35,027 bases of DNA from RYN-133 sp963754285 (GTDB taxonomy: Bacteria; Actinomycetota; Actinomycetes; Mycobacteriales; Jatrophihabitantaceae): contig CAVWFN010000010.1 of NCBI GenBank assembly GCA_963754285.1, positions 1 through 35,027 of the forward strand, read 5' to 3'. This document shows positions 16,656 through 25,304 of this stretch, piece by piece. The notes under the pieces are model-generated. The model did not search any database. It was not told the origin of the DNA and saw only the letters and a list, made by a program, of their open reading frames with translations. The translations under genes and the position numbers were made by a program. Within the stretch, counting starts at the first letter, position 1, and each line of letters begins with the position of its first letter.

Positions 16656-19421
16656 ATGGGGGGCACGATCGTCGGGCGGGACGCCGTGCTGGACGAGGCG
16701 TGGACGGCACTGCAGAAGCGGCGCGCTGTGCTGCTCGCGGGCCCGGCCGGCATCGGCAAGACGGCCGTGCTGCGCGAACTCGTCGATCGCGCTCGTGCCG
16801 AAGGTTATCTCGTGGTCGGCTGTGCGCCGACCGAGGCAGAGACCGCGCTGCCGCTTGCCGCGGTCGCCGATCTGCTGCAGGCGTTGCGCGACCGTGCACA
16901 TGTGCTCCCCGAGCCGCAGCGCATCGCCGTTGACGCGGCGTTGCTGCTGGGTGCCAGCGATGTGACGCTCGACGAGCGGGCGCTCGGCGCCGCAACCCGC
17001 GCCTTGCTCGACGATGCGGCCGAACGCAACGGCGGGAGGCTGATCGTTGCCGTCGACGACGCGCCGTGGCTCGATCCGCCGAGCGAACGAGCCCTACGGT
17101 TCGTGCTCCGCCGCCTGACCGACGTCGCGGTTCTCGTGGGCAGTCGGATCGGACCCGATGACCCGGCACCGCTCGGTCTCGACACCACGCCGGAGCGGCT
17201 CACCCGGATCTCGCTCAACCCGCTCGGCGCCGGGCCGCTGCACCATCTGATCGCCGCGCATTTCGACGTGTCGCTCAGTCGCCCGCTCCTCGCCCGCGTC
17301 GCGCACGAGTCGGGTGGCAACCCGCTGCTCGCCATCGAGTTGGCGCGCGCGATCCTGCGCCTGCCGGTACCGCTCGCGCCCGGCGACGATCTGCCGGTCG
17401 CGGCGTCGATGCAGGATCTGGTCGCCGCCACGTTGTCCGGATTGCCACCCCCGAGCCGCGACGCGGTGCGGCTCGCCGCGCTGCTGTCGACCCCGCAGCT
17501 GCCCGACCTGGTCGCGGCCGGAGCCGACCCGACCGACCTCGATCCCGCCGAGGAGGCCGGCCTCGTCTCGGTCGGTGCCGACGACCGCGTCCGGTTCGCC
17601 CACCCCGTCCACGCCAGCGCGGTCCGCGCCGCGATTCCGGCCGGTACCCGGCGGCGGTTGCACGCGGCGCTCGCGGCCGTCGTCACCGATCCCGACGAAC
17701 GCGCCCGGCAGCTCGCGCGTGCGACGACGACAGCAGATGCGCACGTGGCGGACGAGATCGACAGCGCCGCCGCCCGAGCCCGGGCGCGCGGAGCCGCGGA
17801 AGTCGCAGCCGGGTTCTACGACCGGGCCGCTGAGCTCACTCCGCCGACCGACCCGGACGCGCGGCACGCCCGGCGGCTGACGGCCGTCCACTGCCGGTTC
17901 GACAGCGGCGACTACACGAGCGCCGGCGCGCAGGCAGAGGCAATCGCGGCCGAGCTCAGCGGCGACGCCCGCGCCGACGCATTGCTGCTCCGCGCGTCGA
18001 TCGCCTGGAGCGCCGACGCCGTTGCCGACGCCACCAGCGCAGCACGCGAAGCGCTCACCGCCGCGACTGCCGACACCCCGCTCGCCGGACGTATCCACGC
18101 TCATCTCGCGGTGTTCGTGGTCGATCCGGCGATCGCGGCCGAGCACGCTGTCGCGGCCCGCCGGCTGCTGGTGCCGAGTCGTGAAGCCGGCCCGTCCCAT
18201 CGCGGCGTGCTCGGTCAAGACGACCGGGCGACCCTCGCGTCGGCGCTCATGCTGCTGTTCTTCAACGAGGTGCGTTCCGGCCAAGGGGTTCGCATGGAAC
18301 TGCTCGACGAGGCGCTGCTGCTCGAGGGGGACGACCCGAGCTGGCTCGCCGGCACCGTCCCGGCCATCTTCTGGAAGGCCATCGATGATCACGAGCGCGC
18401 TCGGGTGCGGCTCACCTGGATGTACGAACGCGCGGTGTCCCTGGGCGACGAGCCGTTCCAGCACGAGCTGATGACCCACCTCGGCGAGACCGAGTTGTTC
18501 GCCTGCCGCTACGACGCCGCGCGTCGCTGGATCCGCGACGCGCGCGATCTCGGCGAACAGCTCGCGAGCGGCTTGATCGCCGAGAACTGGCTGGCCGGGA
18601 TGGTGGCTGCCGGGGTCGGCGATCTGGACGTCGCGGGCGAGGCGGCGGCCGAGGGGTTGCGCCTTGCCGACGAGACCGACGACTGGTGGCGCCGGCGCAT
18701 CAACCTGCTGCTCGCGGGCAACGTCGCGCTGGCCCGTGGACGCTTCGCCGATGCCGCCGCGAGATACGCCGAGCTCGCCGATGCCGTCGACGCGACCGGG
18801 CTGATCGAGCCGTTGGCCAACCGGTTCGAAGCCGACTGGGTCGAAGCCTGCGTGGGTGCCGGTGATCTTGCTGTCGCCGAGCGCGCGTACGCGCGGCTGC
18901 GTCGCCGCCACGAGCACCTGCCGCGGCCGTGGACGGCGCTCGGTCTCGCGCGTAGCGATGTCCTCATGGCAGCGACGGCCGGACGGCCGGTCGAGGAGCA
19001 GCTCGCGGCGCTGTCGGCCGCGCGCGACGCGGTGCCGGCCGACATCGTGCCGGTCGAGCGGGCGCGCTGCCTGCTCGTGGCCGGCTCTGTGCACCGTCGG
19101 TCACGACGCAAGAAACAGGCCAAGGACGCCCTCGACCAGGCGCTCGCCGAGTTCGACGCGCTCGGTGCGCGTGCGCTCGCCGACCGCACGCGCGCCGAAC
19201 TCGCCCGTATCGGTGGACGGCCGCCGGCACCGCTGCAGCTCACCGCCACCGAAGAACGCGTGGCGCGGTTGGCCGCCGAAGGGCGAACGAACCGCGCGAT
19301 CGCCGACGCGCTGTTCGTCAGCCCCAAGACGGTCGAGGCCAATCTGGCACGGGTGTACCGAAAGCTGGGCATAACGACTCGCGCCGAGCTCGGTGCGGTG
19401 ATGGCGACCCGAGATAGGTAG
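16656..19421 (+). CDS. LAL-type LuxR transcriptional regulator
   Basis: The product is 921 residues. An N-terminal AAA/STAND-type ATPase has Walker A GPAGIGKT (29-36) and a Walker-B-like LIVAVDDAPWLD near 130. A long helical, TPR-like middle (about 380-840) follows, then a C-terminal LuxR helix-turn-helix: LTATEERVARLAAEGRTNRA, then 'SPKTVEANLARVYRKLGI'. These large ATP-binding regulators activate transcription in response to ligands bound by the repeat region. I chose ATG at 16656 because MGGTIVGRDAVLDEAW begins the conserved domain; the frame is open to 16527, and GTG at 16650 is also possible. It is divergent from the peptide operon and lies just before a small gene and a lipoprotein with an inverted repeat between them. 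The most likely target is that downstream pair; control of the peptide operon is possible. Confidence 0.9.
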   Translation: MGGTIVGRDAVLDEAWTALQKRRAVLLAGPAGIGKTAVLRELVDRARAEGYLVVGCAPTEAETALPLAAVADLLQALRDRAHVLPEPQRIAVDAALLLGASDVTLDERALGAATRALLDDAAERNGGRLIVAVDDAPWLDPPSERALRFVLRRLTDVAVLVGSRIGPDDPAPLGLDTTPERLTRISLNPLGAGPLHHLIAAHFDVSLSRPLLARVAHESGGNPLLAIELARAILRLPVPLAPGDDLPVAASMQDLVAATLSGLPPPSRDAVRLAALLSTPQLPDLVAAGADPTDLDPAEEAGLVSVGADDRVRFAHPVHASAVRAAIPAGTRRRLHAALAAVVTDPDERARQLARATTTADAHVADEIDSAAARARARGAAEVAAGFYDRAAELTPPTDPDARHARRLTAVHCRFDSGDYTSAGAQAEAIAAELSGDARADALLLRASIAWSADAVADATSAAREALTAATADTPLAGRIHAHLAVFVVDPAIAAEHAVAARRLLVPSREAGPSHRGVLGQDDRATLASALMLLFFNEVRSGQGVRMELLDEALLLEGDDPSWLAGTVPAIFWKAIDDHERARVRLTWMYERAVSLGDEPFQHELMTHLGETELFACRYDAARRWIRDARDLGEQLASGLIAENWLAGMVAAGVGDLDVAGEAAAEGLRLADETDDWWRRRINLLLAGNVALARGRFADAAARYAELADAVDATGLIEPLANRFEADWVEACVGAGDLAVAERAYARLRRRHEHLPRPWTALGLARSDVLMAATAGRPVEEQLAALSAARDAVPADIVPVERARCLLVAGSVHRRSRRKKQAKDALDQALAEFDALGARALADRTRAELARIGGRPPAPLQLTATEERVARLAAEGRTNRAIADALFVSPKTVEANLARVYRKLGITTRAELGAVMATRDR

Positions 19422-19461
19422 GGAATCACCCGATTCCCTCGCGGCGGTTCGTTCCTAGCGT
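19421..19461 (+). promoter_or_regulatory. Inverted repeat and leaderless -10 box
   Basis: GGGAATC-ACCC-GATTCCC (19421-19438) begins at the last base of the LAL regulator's stop. TAGCGT (19456-19461) ends 7 bases before the GTG of the next gene, the usual leaderless geometry, which puts the inverted repeat over the -35 region. It is a plausible operator for the LAL regulator. A terminator hairpin is the alternative, but there is no T-run. Confidence 0.5.
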
Positions 19462-19468
19462 TCGCGCG

Positions 19469-19717
19469 GTGTCCACTCGCCTCTTCGCCATCGAGCGGTA
19501 CGACGACACCGGCGCACATGTCACGCCGATCGAACCGTTCCCGGCCCTGCCGGCGCACGTCCACCTGGCAGGCGCGGTCTATCTGCCGGCAGACGAGGTC
19601 GTGATCGCGTTCGTCGAGGGAATCGACGAGGCATCGGTCGGTGCCGCCGTACTCGCGGCGGGGTGGCGAGTGGACCGCATCAGCCCGGCCAGCTGGCTCG
19701 AAGGAGACGCGCGATGA
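19469..19717 (+). CDS. Small conserved-looking protein of unknown function
   Basis: The product is 82 residues, beginning at GTG: STRLFAIERYDDTGAHVTPI, then ADEVVIAFVEGIDEASVGAA, ending GWRVDRISPASWLEGDAR. It has no signal or membrane segment and a compact alpha/beta look. Its stop overlaps the start of the lipoprotein gene by 4 bases (ATGA), so the two are co-translated. A leaderless promoter with an inverted repeat precedes it. I do not recognise a family; a role linked to the regulator or to the lipoprotein is only suggested by position. Confidence 0.7.
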   Translation: MSTRLFAIERYDDTGAHVTPIEPFPALPAHVHLAGAVYLPADEVVIAFVEGIDEASVGAAVLAAGWRVDRISPASWLEGDAR

Positions 19718-21294
19718 ACTTCTGGCGCGGTAGGCGTCGACGTGTCGCGCTGATGTGCGCGCCGCTGATGATCGTCGGCGCATGCACCGGCGGCGGCCAC
19801 TCCGACTCGGCGTCGACCGGGGCGGGCGGCGGCGGACCGGTCGTCCAACTCCGTCCGTCGGCGCCGCCGACCGGCGCCCAGCTCGCCTACGGCCAGTCGA
19901 TCGGGCACATCCCCGGCGTGACCTACCAGCCCGACGTCGTCGTGATCGGCGGCGGTGCGTCGTCGATCCGCGCTGCCGACGGCAGCGGCCTCATCTGGAC
20001 GATCGACGGCTCCGCGCCAGGGGCTGGCAGCCTGCACGTCGGCTCGATCATGGTGGCCAGCACGCTCGCGTCCGGTCGCGTCCTGCAGGTCCGCAACGTG
20101 GCCGGTGGCAACCGGCAGGTCGTGCTCGGCCCGGTCACGCTCACCGACGTCATCAAGGACGGAGACTTCGCAACGGACGGTGCCGTTGCCCTGAGCGATC
20201 CGCTCGACTACACCTATCCGTCCGATCCGAGCGCGCAGCAGATCCCCGCCCCGGCCGGCACGGACACGTCGCAGAGCGCCCACGAGACGCGGCTCGGCCG
20301 CGCGGACGCGCCGGGGATCCCGGTCCCGAACCCGCCGAACGTTCCGGTGCCGAAGGTGCCGGTGCCGAAGCTCCCGCACCCGCCGAAGATTCCGACCTAC
20401 CCACCGGACGCGAGCGAGACGACAGGTATCAATCTCCCGCAACCGACCAAGCAGCCGAAGCCGTGGACCGAGGGCGATTTCACGCTGACTCCGCACTGTT
20501 GCTCGCCGATCGGCGTCAAGCTCCAGTACCACGGCACGGACGGCCGCATGGTCGGCGACCTGGGCTTCGACACCGGCAAGCCGCGGCTCTCGGCCGAGGT
20601 CAAGATCGGCGGGTCGAGCCTGATCATGGCCTCGCTGAAGCTCTACGACGCGGCCGATGCCTACTTCGATTTCGACGCAGCGACCGAGAACAGCAAGGGC
20701 GACAAGCCGACGACATTGTTCGAGATCCCGGAGTCGTTCCAGATCCCGCTGGGGCCGTTCTCGATCCAGGTGACCCTGCGGGTCAAGGCCTCGATCCAGC
20801 TCCAGGGGCGGGCCGTGCTGAAGTCAGCCGCCAAATACGCTCTGGACGGGCCGCTCGGCGTGACCTTCAACGGCCTGAAGCCGACGTTCTTGCACCCGAG
20901 CGTCAAGGTCGTCACCAGCGTCTCGAACAGCGCGCTCTCGCTCGGGGTGTCGACCAACGCCATCGCGCTCAGTTTCTACGGGTCGCTCAGCATCGGCTTC
21001 GGTACGCCCTTGTTCCATGTCGGGCCGTTCGTCGCTCTCGAGGCGGACCTGGCCTTCGACAAGGACGGCAGCCCACCAACCTCGTCGCTGACGGTCGGTT
21101 GTTCGGACGCGGGCGTCAAGATCACCGGCGTGTTCGGGATCGATTACTCGATCTCCAAACCGGTGAAGGACATCATCAACTTCTTCCTGAGGGCCGTGAA
21201 CGTCAAGCCCATCACCACTCTCAAGCCCGGGCCGAGAGAGTCGTTCACCATCTGGGACCCCGCGGAGTCACAACGATGTCCGACTCGCAAGTGA
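19714..21294 (+). CDS. Large lipoprotein of unknown function
   Basis: The product is 526 residues. A basic N-terminus and hydrophobic stretch lead to the lipobox VGAC (Cys24), so it should be anchored on the outer face of the membrane. The mature protein starts with a Gly/Ser-rich spacer. A repetitive Pro-rich linker near 215-235 (PNVPVPKVPVPKLPHPPKIP) separates two parts. The C-terminal half is rich in beta-strand-like segments ending GPRESFTIWDP. I recognise no enzyme motif. The ATG at 19714 has AAGGAGA upstream and overlaps the preceding stop. It probably belongs to the regulon of the LAL regulator. A cell-envelope or binding role is inference. Confidence 0.8.
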   Translation: MNFWRGRRRRVALMCAPLMIVGACTGGGHSDSASTGAGGGGPVVQLRPSAPPTGAQLAYGQSIGHIPGVTYQPDVVVIGGGASSIRAADGSGLIWTIDGSAPGAGSLHVGSIMVASTLASGRVLQVRNVAGGNRQVVLGPVTLTDVIKDGDFATDGAVALSDPLDYTYPSDPSAQQIPAPAGTDTSQSAHETRLGRADAPGIPVPNPPNVPVPKVPVPKLPHPPKIPTYPPDASETTGINLPQPTKQPKPWTEGDFTLTPHCCSPIGVKLQYHGTDGRMVGDLGFDTGKPRLSAEVKIGGSSLIMASLKLYDAADAYFDFDAATENSKGDKPTTLFEIPESFQIPLGPFSIQVTLRVKASIQLQGRAVLKSAAKYALDGPLGVTFNGLKPTFLHPSVKVVTSVSNSALSLGVSTNAIALSFYGSLSIGFGTPLFHVGPFVALEADLAFDKDGSPPTSSLTVGCSDAGVKITGVFGIDYSISKPVKDIINFFLRAVNVKPITTLKPGPRESFTIWDPAESQRCPTRK

Positions 21295-21343
21295 CACCGC
21301 GCCAATGATCGTCCGCCACGTGCTCTCGAACTCTGGAGGTTCG

Positions 21344-21892
21344 ATGCTTCGCGCCTTTTGCCTCGCTCTCGGTTCGACTCTCTTCCTGGCGGCGTGCTCG
21401 TCGGGCGCGGCCAAGCCCGGCCCCACCGTCACTCGAATCGTCACGCGAACTGTCACCGTTTCGGCCTCGCCGAGTGACCCCGAGCCGAGCGGGTTCGGTG
21501 CGCAGTCGTTGCCGGATCCGTGCAAGCTGCTGCCGTTGGCCGACGCCACCACGCTCGCCGGTACGAAGCTCAACGCGCCGACCGAAGCCGGGCCTGCAGG
21601 TTCGCAGACTGCGTGCCAGTACACCGGGCCGACCACCGGTCCGGAGGCGCAGGTCGAGGTATTCGTCGGTGACGGCGCGAAGCAGCAACTGCACATCGAC
21701 AAGGACAACCTGCACCACAAGTTCTTCACCGTCCCGGGCATCGGCGACGAGTGCGAGCAGGAGGACGACTTCGTTTTCGTGCAGAAGAACGGACTGTGGG
21801 CGTCCATCAACCTCGTGCTGCTCAACGATCCTGCGCAGAACAAGACTCGTCTCACCGCTGCCGCGCGCACGCTTGCGAACAACATGCCCTGA
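21344..21892 (+). CDS. Small lipoprotein, DUF3558-like
   Basis: The product is 182 residues. The signal peptide ends in the lipobox LAAC (Cys18); then come a Thr/Val-rich linker (VTRIVTRTVTV) and a globular domain with paired cysteines (DPCKLLPLADATTLAG ... TACQY ... DECEQEDDF). The 'PC-LL...A..L.G' opening followed by a later Cys-x-Tyr resembles DUF3558-type actinobacterial lipoproteins, whose function is unknown. The ATG at 21344 follows TGGAGG. It lies about 50 bases after the larger lipoprotein and may be in the same transcript. The lipoprotein at 28049 has the same layout. Confidence 0.8.
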   Translation: MLRAFCLALGSTLFLAACSSGAAKPGPTVTRIVTRTVTVSASPSDPEPSGFGAQSLPDPCKLLPLADATTLAGTKLNAPTEAGPAGSQTACQYTGPTTGPEAQVEVFVGDGAKQQLHIDKDNLHHKFFTVPGIGDECEQEDDFVFVQKNGLWASINLVLLNDPAQNKTRLTAAARTLANNMP

Positions 21893-21998
21893 CCGTGAGT
21901 TGCTTCCCCATGGCCACCGGGTGAACCGCAGATGAAAGGTCAGCCCGGATCTCGTCGACCCGGTGACGCCCGGCTCAGGACGGGGCAACACTCGCGTC

Positions 21999-23156
21999 GT
22001 GGGGAATGATCTGATCCTGACCGTCGTCGTCATCACGGCACTCGCCTTCGACTTCACCAACGGTTTCCACGACACCGGCAACGCGATGGCGACATCGATC
22101 GCGACCGGGGCACTCCCGCCCCGGATCGCCGTCGGGCTGTCGGGCGTGCTCAACCTGGCCGGCGCGTTCCTGTCGCTCAGCGTGGCGGCGACCATCGCAA
22201 GCGGCCTGGTCGACACCGGGCTGGTGACGCTGACGGTGGTGTTCGCCGGACTCGCCGGCGGCATCATCTGGAACCTGCTGACGTGGCTGCTCGGAATCCC
22301 GTCGAGCTCGTCGCACGCCTTGATCGGCGGCGTCGTCGGCTCCATGATCGCCCACGCCGGCGGGCACGCCGTGCAGTGGAAGGACCTGTTCGCGAAGGTG
22401 ATCATCCCGGCCGGGATCTCGCCGATCGTCGCGGGTGTGGTCGCCGCGCTCGGAACGTATTTGATCTACCGGATCAGCCGCAGCGTGCCGAGCCGCACGC
22501 GCACGCACGGCTTCCGACTCGGCCAGATCGGGTCGGCGTCGATGGTGTCGCTCGCGCATGGCTCGAACGACGCGCAGAAGACGATGGGCGTCATCACGCT
22601 TGCGTTGATCGCGAACGGCACGTTGAACTCCGGCGCCGATGCTCCGACCTGGGTCATCATCAGCTGCGCCCTCGCGATCAGCATCGGTACCTACGCCGGC
22701 GGATGGCGAGTCATTCGCACCCTGGGCAAGGGGCTGGTCGAGATCGAGTCACCGCAGGGCATGGCGGCCGAGTCGTCCTCTGCCGCCGTGATCTTGATGT
22801 CGAGCCACTTCGGCTACTCGCTCTCGACCACGCACGTCGCAACCGGCTCGATCCTCGGCACGGGCGTCGGAAAGAAGGGCGCGACCGTGCGGTGGAACGT
22901 GGCCGGACGGATGGCCACGGCCTGGCTGCTCACCCTGCCGTCCGCCGGCGTCGTCGGAGCCGGGTCCTATGCGCTCGCCAACGGAATCGGTGGTGACGCC
23001 GGCGTCCTGGTCGTCCTCGCCGTGTTGATAGGTATCGGCGTCGTCATCTACCTGCGCTCGCGACGAACCGCCGTCCGGCATGACAACGTGAACGCAGAAT
23101 GGGCCGGCTCCGTCGCGCCACCCGCGGATCGGCCCGCCGAACCGGTCGCGGCTTAG
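21999..23156 (+). CDS. pitA: PiT-family inorganic phosphate transporter
   Basis: The product is 385 residues with about ten membrane segments. Both PiT signatures are present: FDFTNGFHDTGNAMAT near the N-terminus and AHGSNDAQKTMG in the middle. These duplicated 'GxNDxQ/GFHDTxN' regions form the phosphate-binding site; the family imports phosphate as a metal-phosphate complex driven by protons or sodium. I prefer GTG at 21999, where the first membrane segment begins promptly; GTG at 21963 is in frame. A small membrane protein and a DUF3349 protein follow within about 20 bases each. The same three-gene order is known around pitA in mycobacteria (Rv0545c-Rv0543c), which supports a joint function in phosphate uptake. 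Confidence 0.93.
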   Translation: MGNDLILTVVVITALAFDFTNGFHDTGNAMATSIATGALPPRIAVGLSGVLNLAGAFLSLSVAATIASGLVDTGLVTLTVVFAGLAGGIIWNLLTWLLGIPSSSSHALIGGVVGSMIAHAGGHAVQWKDLFAKVIIPAGISPIVAGVVAALGTYLIYRISRSVPSRTRTHGFRLGQIGSASMVSLAHGSNDAQKTMGVITLALIANGTLNSGADAPTWVIISCALAISIGTYAGGWRVIRTLGKGLVEIESPQGMAAESSSAAVILMSSHFGYSLSTTHVATGSILGTGVGKKGATVRWNVAGRMATAWLLTLPSAGVVGAGSYALANGIGGDAGVLVVLAVLIGIGVVIYLRSRRTAVRHDNVNAEWAGSVAPPADRPAEPVAA

Positions 23157-23168
23157 GAGACACGAACG

Positions 23169-23414
23169 ATGAATGACTGGATCGACCTGTCCGCACTGGC
23201 GAAAATCGTCATCGGCGCGCTGATCTGTGGCGCCGGCCTGCCCGCGCTGTTCGCCGTCGGACTGCGACTGCTGCACGCCGGCTCGGGCCCGGTCGACGCC
23301 GAGTCGGACCGACTCGTCGGCAACAACCCCGCCGCCATCGCCGCCGCGTGCGTCTGCTTCGCCGTCGTTGTGGCCGCGATCGCCTGGGGTATCTACCTGA
23401 TCGTCAACACCTGA
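23169..23414 (+). CDS. Small membrane protein of the pitA operon
   Basis: The product is 81 residues with two membrane helices (about 10-35 and 53-78) joined by a polar loop. The ATG at 23169 follows TAGGAGA. It sits between pitA and the DUF3349 gene as Rv0544c does in M. tuberculosis, so an accessory role in phosphate transport is reasonable. No catalytic motif is visible. Confidence 0.8.
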   Translation: MNDWIDLSALAKIVIGALICGAGLPALFAVGLRLLHAGSGPVDAESDRLVGNNPAAIAAACVCFAVVVAAIAWGIYLIVNT

Positions 23415-23432
23415 GCGCCGAGAGGAAACCTC

Positions 23433-23729
23433 GTGGCTTCGCAGTCGTTCCTGTCGTCCATCATCGGATGGCTTCGCGCCGGCTACCCGGAGGGCGTGCC
23501 CCGGCAGGACTACGTCCCGCTGTTCGCCCTGCTCGCGAGCAAGCTCACGCACGACGAGCTGAACGCCATCGCCGAGGAACTCGCAGGCGGAGCCGATGCC
23601 ACGTCGGCGCAGGCCATCCGCGACGCGATCGAGATGGTCACGCACGAGCGGCCGAGTGATGCCGACATCGCCAACGTCCGGGCGCACCTCGCGGCCGGCG
23701 GGTGGCCGCTGGCCGAACCGCAGCGGTAG
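23433..23729 (+). CDS. DUF3349 family protein
   Basis: The product is 98 residues, beginning at GTG after GAGAGGAAA. The sequence 'WLRAGYPEGVPRQDYVPLFALL' followed by LTHDELNAIAEEL matches the DUF3349 pattern known from mycobacterial proteins such as Rv0543c. It is all helical and cytoplasmic, with unknown function. As third gene behind pitA it is likely co-transcribed with the transporter. It is convergent with the membrane protein gene ending 15 bases away. Confidence 0.85.
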   Translation: MASQSFLSSIIGWLRAGYPEGVPRQDYVPLFALLASKLTHDELNAIAEELAGGADATSAQAIRDAIEMVTHERPSDADIANVRAHLAAGGWPLAEPQR

Positions 23730-23744
23730 CCGGTCTGGGCCGCC

Positions 23745-24455
23745 CTACGCGGCAGCCAAGTCGGCGGCTGCTTGACGATCGAATCCCTTGACGATCAACC
23801 AGACGCCCAGCGAGAACTCGAACGCGGCGACCGGAAGTGCCGACAGCCCGGCCACGGAGCCGTGCTGATCGATGCCGCCGAACAGGACGGCCAGGTAGCC
23901 CGCGACGAGGATCGGTGCCCCGACGATCCCGACGAGGCACAGACGTCGCGGTACCAGCCGCGACTTGTACAGAAGTACGCCCAGCACGAGGTCGCAAATC
24001 GCCGGAACGAAGCTTTGGCCCAGGAGGAATATTCGGTCGTACATGGCCACGAGCGCGTGGGTGCTCGACATCGCAGCGGCCCCCGCTCCGGAAGATCGCA
24101 AGGTCACGACCGACAGCAGGAACGCAACGCCGACGACGATGGTTGCGGACTCGACAATCCGCGCTGCCACGAGGCCGAGCGCGGCAGACTCGTTCTGCTT
24201 CTTGAGTATCGGGAACAACACGACAGCGGTACCGACGCCCGCGATGGCAACGACAACCTCCAAGAGCCCACCGACGATCGCCGAGGTGTCCGGGCCCGAG
24301 CCGAGGACGTAGTTGGCGCGCTTCACGGGCCGGTAGAGCGCGAGGGTCGGTATCGACACGAAGGTGAGCAGGTAGAACACGCCTGCGATCACCGCGGTTC
24401 GTCTGTGCTGCGCCGCAACTACTGCCGTCGGCGCCGCTGTCGTCTCGACGCTCAC
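23745..24455 (-). CDS. DUF4386-type integral membrane protein
   Basis: The product is 236 residues with about six membrane helices: AVIAGVFYLLTFVSIPTLAL near the N-terminus, 'YVLGSGPDTSAIVGGLLEVVVAIAG' (described by its parts YVLGSG and LLEVVVAIAG), and VPAICDLVLGVLLYKSRLVP. The layout and the 'RLCLVGIVGAPILVAG' segment fit DUF4386 proteins, which have no established function. The start is GTG at 24455, overlapping the stop of the preceding gene by 4 bases (GTGA), which makes a coupled two-gene unit; the longer frame to 24644 adds a non-membrane Arg-rich tail and is unlikely. Confidence 0.8.
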   Translation of the reverse strand: MSVETTAAPTAVVAAQHRRTAVIAGVFYLLTFVSIPTLALYRPVKRANYVLGSGPDTSAIVGGLLEVVVAIAGVGTAVVLFPILKKQNESAALGLVAARIVESATIVVGVAFLLSVVTLRSSGAGAAAMSSTHALVAMYDRIFLLGQSFVPAICDLVLGVLLYKSRLVPRRLCLVGIVGAPILVAGYLAVLFGGIDQHGSVAGLSALPVAAFEFSLGVWLIVKGFDRQAAADLAAA

Positions 24456-25126
24456 GCCGGGGCGCTGTGTCGCGTCGCCGCCGAGGGCGACAGATCGTGT
24501 GCCTGTCGTTCGGACCAGAGGGCATACCCGAGCCAGGCAAGCGCAACGCCCACCGGGATGGCGATCTTCGGCTGCGCGGCGTTGGACAGCTGGCTCGCGA
24601 GTGGAGCGAGCACGGTGCCGGCGGCGAACAGTACGCCGGCCCACCGCGGCAGAATCCCGCTCCGGAACGTCGCGACTCCGAAGAGCAGTCCGCCGAGAAT
24701 GTAGATCGGTGCGGTCAGCGTCCAGACCGTCGGCAGGACTCCCATATCGAAGGTGCCTTTAGGGCCGGTGAACATCCCCATCCACGACTGCACGAACGAC
24801 GGGTTGGTGGCCGCAACGCGCGGCAGGACGAAGGCCTCGACGAAGCTGAATCCCATGATCAGCACCAGCCACAGGCTGAACAGGAGGTAGCCGGTCAGCC
24901 CCAGCCAGCCGGACTTCACTGCCTGCCGCGCGTACAGCCCCGCCATGCCGAGCACGCCGAAGAAGGACACTGCACACGCAAGAACGTGCACGATCTGCCA
25001 TCGGGTGCTGGTCACCGACGAAGCGAGATTGGGGGGATGGAACACGCCGACGAGCACGTAGCAGCTGCCGGCCACGATGGCGCACAAGCCCGCCAACCGC
25101 AGGAGACTGTAGGTCGAGATTTTCAT
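24452..25126 (-). CDS. Multi-pass membrane protein of unknown function
   Basis: The product is 224 residues with about six membrane helices, beginning MKISTYSLLRLAGLCAIVAG and ending in a polar tail. Segments such as 'YVLVGVFHPPNLASSVTS' and 'LPRWAGVLFAAGTVLAPL' are common in small actinobacterial membrane proteins without assigned function. I chose ATG at 25126 because the first helix follows immediately; the frame to 25180 adds only Arg-rich residues. It is coupled to the DUF4386 gene downstream, and the two may form a complex or share a role. Confidence 0.75.
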   Translation of the reverse strand: MKISTYSLLRLAGLCAIVAGSCYVLVGVFHPPNLASSVTSTRWQIVHVLACAVSFFGVLGMAGLYARQAVKSGWLGLTGYLLFSLWLVLIMGFSFVEAFVLPRVAATNPSFVQSWMGMFTGPKGTFDMGVLPTVWTLTAPIYILGGLLFGVATFRSGILPRWAGVLFAAGTVLAPLASQLSNAAQPKIAIPVGVALAWLGYALWSERQAHDLSPSAATRHSAPA

Positions 25127-25304
25127 TGGTCGCCGCCCGCGCCTTCGCTGTGCGGCGCGATCCAGACGGTCGCGTCTCATGCACAGCCGGGTCCAGGGGC
25201 TGCATGGACTGGCGAAACATAGATGGTTCGCCCATCCGTGCCCGGCACGCTACGCCCCGGCCACGTGCTTGGCGATGGACAACAGCGGCAATGCGGACAG
25301 TCAA

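Noticed and set aside
17094..19094. Very long minus-strand frame (666 codons) opposite the LAL regulator
   Set aside because: It is the antisense shadow of a well-supported gene in high-GC DNA; composition is Arg/Gly/Ala-rich without domains.
19755..21308. Second long plus-strand frame over the large lipoprotein
   Set aside because: Arg-rich out-of-frame reading; the other frame has the lipobox, ribosome site and coupled start.
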